Source: Sphaerolaimus hirsutus (taxonomy: Eukaryota > Nematoda > Chromadorea > Monhysterida > Sphaerolaimidae). From it: a stretch of DNA of 64,000 nucleotides. The notes below the pieces were generated by a model. It was not told where the DNA came from and made no database searches. It was given only the letters and a program-made list of their open reading frames with translations. Both the position numbers and the translations under genes were made by a program. Positions 47,501 through 56,500 of the stretch are shown in pieces. The stretch spans positions 7,248,704 to 7,312,703 of the forward strand of contig OZ038452.1 in NCBI GenBank assembly GCA_964036195.1. The letters are read 5' to 3'. Within the stretch, counting starts at the first letter, position 1. Every line of letters begins with the position of its first letter.

Positions 47501-50500
47501 CTGGACAGTATGAGGCCCAACAGAAAGCTGCCCACCAAGCCAATACTACCAAGTGTATACCAGAGTTGTTAACAGTACCAAACTATTTATTTTTTACTCA
47601 CCCCCTGTGTACAGAATACGTAAAGTAAATTTTTTTACTTTTGCTCATTAGTTAACATGAGTAAAATACTTTTCCCCCAGAAAACATAAAAGTGGGTATT
47701 TATAGGAATTTTGACCCAATTTTCACTCGAAATCACTAATTTTCGTACCTTTTTGCCATTTTAACCTTCAATTTCAATAGTTCATGTGTTATTTGTATTT
47801 TTACAACTATTTTTCGAAACGTTTTCCTATTTTTCACTATTTTATCCCTTTTTTCCATCTATGCCTTGAAAACAGCCTATAACGAAGCCTATCTAAAACT
47901 AGCAGTCCTCGCGCCGACCTTCGGTCGGGCCCATCATTTCATCATTTAAATTTTTTGAGCCCTGGGGGTACTATTCAAGGGTTATGGTAGTTTAGTGTCA
48001 AAATGGAGTGCATATTTGAAATCAGTGGCGTCATTTAAACCCAAATGCATTATTTTTGATTTGAACTTTTTTGGGCTCTGGGGGTTTTATTCAAGTATTA
48101 TTGCAATGCAGTATCAAAATGGAGTGCTTAATTGAAATCAGTGTCATCAAAACCCCACAAATGCATAATTTCTTAATTTGAACTGTTTCAAGCCCTGGCA
48201 GTACTATCTATGGGTTATGGTAGTATAGTACCAAAATGTAGTACATATTTTTAATCAGCTATTAAGACCCTCAAAATGCATCATCTCATAATTTCATAAT
48301 ACTTTCATAATTAAAATTTTTTTAGCCCTCTGGGTACTATTCAGAGGTTATGGTAATTTAGTGTCAAAATAGAGTGCATATTTGAAATCAGTGACATCAA
48401 CTGAACCAAAATGCATTATGTTATAATTTGAACTTTTTTGGGCCCCGGGGGTTCTATTCAAGGGTTATGGTAATGCAGTATCCAGATAGAGTACTTATTT
48501 GAAATCAGTGCCATCAAAACCCCACAGATGCATCATATCATAATTAGACATTTTTAAGCCCTGGGGGTATTATTTAAGAGTTATGGAAGTGTAGTTCAAA
48601 ATGGAGTGTGTATTCAAAATCAGAGCCATCAAAACCCCCCCAAATGCCAAGCCCAAGTAAAGGAAATCATAATATTTTCAAAAAGTGCATTGCAAGTGCA
48701 ACACACTGTAGAAATGATGGTGCACTTTCCCAGAATGTGGCTATTCAGCATTCTATTATGTTGTATTTGTGTGTTCCAAAATGATTGGGCCTGCACAATT
48801 TCGTAGTTACTTCTGTAGAAAAATAATATTCATGATACTCATAACTGTTTTATTTAAATGCAAAAATTTGTCATCAAGTTGAAACTACCAAATTAGGGAA
48901 GTGTCACATGAAATGTGATTCAAAGCATGTTTCAATTGTTTATGTAAGAGTGGCCAAACATGCATCATTTGTAAATATAACTGTCATGTATATGTATTAT
49001 TTGACTTTTTTTAAACTGTTTTATTTTTATTTGTTTAGGAACACAAACATTTTTCTTGTTCAAAGATCAGCTTTATCAAATTGGAGATCAAATAGAATGA
49101 AATTATTAGTCATTTACAATTGTTGGAATGACATCACATTATCTCTCTGATTTGCTATGTATGTTCTTATACATTTACAAATTAGAAAGACATGTTTGTA
49201 TTGTTTAAAAATATTTGGGGTTTGGTAGGATTTCAATTTGAATATATAGTTTAAACTTTAATATTGCATTTATTTTTTTTGTCAATTAAAAAGAGTCTCT
49301 ATTATGCACTGTCCCAATGATTTTGGAACCTTCAAATGAATCACCAAACATGTTCAAACCTCCCAGCTTTGCTGCTTATTACAACACAGTCCAGTGGTGG
49401 CAAACTTTCAAGGAAACAAGCATTGAAATTCCCATTTAAATTATTGAAACAAATTGATGATATAGAAACTTTTAAAAACAGTTTTGAATTGCAAATTGTT
49501 TTGTAAAAGTTTTTGAAAGCATCTACTATACACTGAATGTGTCATTCTATTGGGAATAATATTGGGAAAGATGATATATAACATAACATTCTAATGACTG
49601 TTTTGTTGATGATTAAGATATGTTAGACCATGACACAAATGCAATTTTATGCTTTTTTCTGTAATGTTTCACCCCAAATTACTCCTTTATTTAAACAATT
49701 ATTTACTTTTATATGTTTAGTATTTAACTTACATGTTTTTACCATTGGGAAAAATAAAAATATGAAAATATGACAACATTTTTTACTTTTGCATTTTTAT
49801 TTGCTATCACTAGACATTTTAGTGGTGCAACCAAAATTCTCACATCACACTAAGCCCTGCCTGTATAGACAAATGAATCAGCAAACATGTCCAAACAGAG
49901 CCAGCTGGTGCCAATTCCAGACCACAGCAAACATGTCCAAACAGAGCCAGCTGGTGCCAATTCCAGACCACAGCAAACATGTCCAAACAGAGCCAGCTGG
50001 TGCCAATTCCAGACCATGTAAAGTGTAAAGTAAAATGTCTAATCTCAAATGTCAAATGTCATGTCAATCAATAAAAGAATATTTTATTACTGTAATTTGC
50101 GTGACAATTGACACTTTACTTTGCATTTGTCATGATAATTGACACTGCATGACATTTGACATCTTACTTTGCAGTTAACAGAATCTGGGACTGCCCCCTG
50201 AAAGCAGCTTGCTTGCAGGCTCCACCCACTCTGTTAGTGTAACTGCTCTAACCTCTGTCACCCACCCAGTATAAAACCAGCTCCCTAGACAGCCAGAGCT
50301 CAAGTCAGACCCACTTGGGTCTGCACCTAGACTCAATATAGGGTTCTACCTCCTATATTGGGATTTTATTTTTATGTAGGGGGTGTTCCCGACCAGTGGC
50401 CCCCCGGTGCATAGGATGGGGGGTTGTCCAAGTTCAAAATTGTAGGAATACCCTCCCTAAGTCAGCTTGTGTGTGCTGGATTTTTTGGCAGCGGCCCAAG

Positions 50501-53500
50501 CCTTACGCCCCTATTAGTATTAAGAAGAAGAAGATACGTTTTCTGTACTCGAATACTTTCAAAAAGTATACGTAAAACCGAGTACAGGTACTTTTTCAAG
50601 TATTCATTTTTATTCAGTACTCGAGTATACATACTTTTTGAGTAAACGTAAATACGTTTTAACAACTGGTGTATACAGCACGACATTGCGCAAATCGGCT
50701 ATTTGTGTTAGATCTGTCAACAGGTGTGTGGGACAGGTGTGCTTTTCTCCCTGTTGTTCCTCCACCATGATAAATAGCTTCTGTTCAAATCATTTAGAAA
50801 TAGAACTGCTTTTCATTTGGAGTCGTAACATAAAAGTCTGCGCACGATAAATTTTTGTTGCGATGTTGTTTGCGATTAGCATTGAAGAAATCATCAATTT
50901 TTAGAAAATATAATTACCGTATTTCTTCTAATAGAAGGGCGGGTTTCCAATAGAAGGGCGTCTCCAATAGATGGTACACTTTTTCAACTTTATTTGGGCC
51001 ACTAAATAAATACAAGGGTGACCTCCAATAGAAGGTACACAAAGTGCTGGAATTGTGCCAAATGCATAAAAAAATATCAGCGGACGCTGTGATTGTCTGG
51101 CCTTGGTCCATTGATTTTGTGCTATTTTCACATCAAATTATGAATGCAATCTATGTATCGTCAATCTATCAGCTGTATGTGATGTAAAACTCTGAAAAAC
51201 CTTGGGAGAACTCAAAAAAGGTTGACTGAAAAGTTGACGAAAAATAGAAGGGCGGTTTCCAATAGAAGGGCGGGTAAAAAAGTTGACGAAAAAAATAGGG
51301 CGCCCTTCTATTAGAAGAATTACGGTAAATATAATTTTAGAAAATCTCTCAAGAAAAAAAATTAAATCTCTCTCATAAAAGGTGGAAAAAATATAAATAA
51401 ATATAAATATTACAATTTGAGAGATTTTCTGATATTTTTAAAAATCTCAGAAAATCTCTCAAAAAGAAACTATGGTATTTCCTCGAAATACCCCCCCCCT
51501 CGAAATACCCCCCTCAAAATGGACACTATGAACTTATAACCCCCCCCCCCTTGAAATAACCCCCCCCCCCAATTTAGTGTATAGAGAACGTAACGCGGTT
51601 TGAGATCCGGGAAACGCAGAAAACACGTTAAAAACGATGACTGTGTTATGTTAGAATAAGGTTTATACTGTCTATTAACTTATATAAGTCTATAGAGTCT
51701 TATAAATGGCGGTTTTTGTTGCATTTATTGACATCTGTGTACGTTACAAACGACAATTTCGTACTGGGATTTCAAAAATTTTCTGGTGAAATAATAACCC
51801 CCCTCGAAATACCCCCCTCGTTTAACCCATCCCCTCAAAAATCTCACTCTGAAAAAATAAACAACCTGGGGGTATTTCGAGGAAATACGGTATAATTAAA
51901 TGTCTCTATAAAATCGTGAAAAAAATATTAATCTCAGAAAATCTTAGATATCTGAGATTTTTTGAATATAGTTACCTAGATCTTTTCCAGAGATTTTCAG
52001 AGATTCTTTCAATGCTATTTGCGATACAAAAGTTTGTTGTGCAGGAGAATTGAGGCAAAATTGTTATGACTCCTACTTTTAAAATGTCGGCATGGCGCCA
52101 GTGGCGGTTGGCGCTTTTCTTGTGGCGCTTTTCCATCATAGCCATAGCCGGATTATTATGACAATGGTATAAAAAAGGTATGGTACAATGTGAAGCACGA
52201 AACAAGTGACTATTTTCATGAATTAATCGATCTATGGGAATACATAGCAATAAAAATAGAAATAATTTTTTTTGTGAACATCACCCTATTCCGCAACAAT
52301 GTGGCCACACAAACTAGTTTTCATGGTTCTGATTTGAAAACTCAATTTGAAACTGAATGGCAACTCGTCGCCGTACAGTTTTCAAACATTGTAAATTTGC
52401 AATTTCAGTTTTCAAAAAGTGTAAACACATTTCTTGTCTAAATTTAAGATTTGCTGAACATTTTTGAAAACTGTACCACGACGCGTCGCCGCGACAGAGG
52501 CGTCACCAATATCGATGCATGCGTCGCCATTCAGTTTTCAACACTGCATGTTTCGCCATTCAGTTTTCAAAAATATTCATTTTGGTTTTCATTTTGTATT
52601 TTCAAAGGTGAACTGGCAGATGCATGGTGACATGTCTCCCATGTCACCAGTTTTCAAAACTGTTTACCAATGTTGAATAGTGCCACGGTCAATGATGGCA
52701 AAAACACAGAAATTGAACACAGAAACTCATTGAGTTTCTGTGTTTTTGTTTTACACAGAAACACGGAAACTCAAAATTTTTGAAAAACTCAAATGAGTTT
52801 TTTATTGGAGAACACGGAAACACAGAAACACAGAAACACGGAAAAGTTTTTTAGAGTTTTTTATTGGATTTGAGGAAGACTGTGCTGTGTTCACACGAGA
52901 AATGTGCACAAGTGCATATCAACAGATAACAAATTTTCCAAATTTTATAAAAAGTAACAATATTCAACCAAGTAACAAAATGGAACCTGGTCATTATGAT
53001 AATGCTGGGAATTGTGATTGACACTGACTGATTGGCAAAGACACTTGCTCCCTCCAGCTCACCCCAAAGTTGAGGGCTCACCCCAAAGCTGCCAAAAGCA
53101 TAAGCTGGTCACTTGTAAGGTATTATTTACAACTGTAATTGGTCAAAAGATGAGTTAGTCAAGTGAAACCAGTAAAGTAAAATGTCACCAAAAATGCCAA
53201 ATGTTAAAACTTTTATTTTACAGTTTGCATGACTGTTTACATTTTTCAGCACATCTTACACACTGGACGTCCCTGGACACCCATAAACAAATTTGTAGTG
53301 AGAAAACCATTGTATTTGTGTAAAAACTCACATTTTTTGAAAAAAACTCGAGTTTTTATGAAGAAAAAAAACACAGAAATAAAAACAGAGTTACTCAAGT
53401 TTTTTTCGTGAAAAAAACTCAAAACACAGGTATTCATTTTTGAAAAACTCAAAACACAGAAAGTGTTTTTTTCTGGAGAACTTACCCATCATTGGCCACG

Positions 53501-56500
53501 GTTGCTAAAATGTTGCCAAACGTGTGGCCCGCAATGTGCCGGTGAGGTGCCGGCTACGTGAGTTTTCAACAGCTCGCCAAATTCGAAAAAAATAACTAAA
53601 ATGCACTGGATGGTCACAGAAAGTTCAAATTTGGAGGTCTTATACAGAATTTGTTTTTCTATCTAATGGTGGGAAACACACCGTATAAGAATGCTCAGAA
53701 CTTGTTCTATTAAATAAAACATTATTTTATTTCACAGGTTTTTTTTGTGTTGTTGCTGTTGCTGTTGCTCTTGATGCACAATACCTGGGCAACTTCATAG
53801 CAAGCTGAATTTGCTATAAATATGCCACACTGTAATTTTTAAAAAATTTTTTGAAAATCTGAAATCAATGCTAGCTGACAACATTTACTTAATGACTGGA
53901 CCATGAGAAACCAAATCATGGGCTGGATGAAGGCTTATGAGGGCTGTTTGTCTGTTTTCAGAATTGCTATTTGAGTTTTCATCTTTGTTAGTATTCTTAT
54001 TATATATTTTTTTGAAGCGCATGTTTATGGGGACCCCAAAAATGGTCCTAACTCAAATTTGAAAAATGTGTAGATCGGTACTTTTAGAAGCACACCCTTC
54101 AAATATTTTAACATATAAAACAAAATTTATGCTTTTAAATGTATGTGACATCTAAAAGTCACCAAAATGTACCAAAAATACAGTATAATTTTCTCCATCA
54201 CATGCCATTTACTGTATGTCCTACAAATGCATACTTATTCCACAAAAAAATATATTTTGTCTACAGTATTTTTCCAAAGTATTCAATAATGACTTCATAA
54301 CATGAAAACTAACAAAAACAAAGATGGTGGCCGTTTTAGGTGATTCTGACACAGTATTAAACCATTTTGAAAACCAAAAAGTGAGTTTTCAATGAGGAAC
54401 CATGAAAACTAGCTTGTGTGGTGCCATTGGGGTTAAGCATGGCTTCGTTGGCATCAAAAAAATTTATGGAAAACAGAAATGGTGATGGAAATTTTTTTGC
54501 ACTTCGCTGAAAATGGAAAAAGAAATTGTAATTTTTTGCACTTGCCAGAAAATGGAAAAATGAAGTTTGCACGGAAATGGAAAAAATTGCTGACATTTTG
54601 CTGGAAAACAGAAAATTTACTGAAATTTGGTGGAATCAGGAAAAAATTGCTGAAATTTTGCTGGAAATGGAAGAAGAAAAAATTCACATAATTGAAAACT
54701 TGTATTTCCACCCCACTGTCAATAGTGTAGGGTAGGGTTCAAACAGGAAACCAAATCCTGATCCAAAATCCCAAAACTTTCCCACATTGGGCAGTCCCAA
54801 GCTGGATCCTGAAACTCCAATCCCAATCCTGATCCCAAAATCTGAAAAAACAAATCCTGGTCCTGAAAATTTTAAAATCCCAATCCCCATCCCAAAAAAA
54901 TTATACAGTCCCAGGCCCAATCCCAGAAAAAATGGTCAACTTAATTTCATGCCATTTTTTACTAATAAATGTGAATGGGAATGTCCAATGTCCACTTTAT
55001 GGCACTTTCCTTGCATCCAGATGTGCTTTGAAACCTATTTTGTGAAAAAAATACTGGAAAAACATGTATACCATATTTCCTTGAAATACCCCCTGGGGGT
55101 GATTGTTTCAGAGTGAGAATTTTGAGGGGGGTAAACATTCTACTAGGTTTTCAAATGTAAAACTGGTGCATTGTCACCACACAAGCTTGTTTTCACGGTT
55201 CCTCACTGAAAACTCACTTTTTGGTTTTCTAAATGGTTTAATACTGTGTCAGAAGCGCCGAAAATGGCTGCCATCTTTGTTTTTTTGTTAGTGTTCATGT
55301 TATGAAGTCATCATTGAATACTTCGGAAAAATGCCACAGACAAAATATTTTTTGTGGAATAAGTATGCATTTGTAGGACATGCGGTAAATGGCATGTGAT
55401 GGAGAAAATTATACTGTATTTTGGTACATTTTGGTGATTTTTAGTTATCACATACATTTAAAAAAATAAATTTTGTTTTATATGTTAAAATATTTGTAAA
55501 AATTCTGTTTCATTTTAAATAATATCCCTCTGGCATATATGTGTAGTTTTTTATTCTCTTTTGTTTGGTTCTTGTAGAAATGAGCAATGACAAAGTACCA
55601 AAAAATAAAAAATTAAAATATGTTACTCATGAAACAATTTTCAAGATGGTTTTTACTGTACATGTAGCTGCAATCTTTGCACACATAACAACATTTATTT
55701 TTTAGGATCCAAAACAAAAAGAATGGGAACAATTGAATTGTATTCAATTCTTGCACCCAAAAATGAAAACAATTTTATAAGAATACTAACAAAGATGAAA
55801 ACTCAAATGGTAAAGCTGAAAACAGACAAACAACCCTCATTAAACTTCATCCAGCCCAGAATTTGTTTTATCATGGTCCAGGCATAAAGTAAATGTTGTC
55901 TGCCAGCACTGATTTCATGTTTTCAAAAAAAATTAAAAAATTTCGGTGGGGCATATTTATAGCAAATACAGCTTGCTATGATATTCCCAGGTATTGTACA
56001 TCAAGAGCAACAGCAACAGCAATAACACAGAAAAAAAATCTGTGAAATTATGTTAAATTCTGTGAATTTTATAAAACATGTTCTGGGCATTTTTACATGG
56101 TGTAGTACCCACCATTAGACTGCCTGTGACCACCCAGTGCATTTAACAGTGATTTTTTTGAATTTGGCGAGCTGTTGAAAACTCAACTAGGTGACACATT
56201 TGGCGACATTTTGGCAACCCTGGCACTTTTCAACATTGGTAAACAGTTTTGAAAACTGGTGACATGGGCAACGTGTTGCCATGCATCGCCAGTTTTCACC
56301 TTTGAAAACACAAAATGAAAACCAAAATAAACATTTTTGAAAACTGAATGGTGACACGTACAGCGACGTTGGTGATGCTTTGCCTCTGTTGCAGCAGCGC
56401 ATCATGGTACATAGGGTTTGAATGATATGACTTTTCAATATCGATATTCGATATAAGATATTTTTTTCTGAAACTCGATATTCAATATCGATACGATATG

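Noticed and set aside
49880-50014. 46-bp repeat as a CRISPR-like array
   Set aside because: The units are directly abutting with no variable spacers, in a eukaryotic genome.
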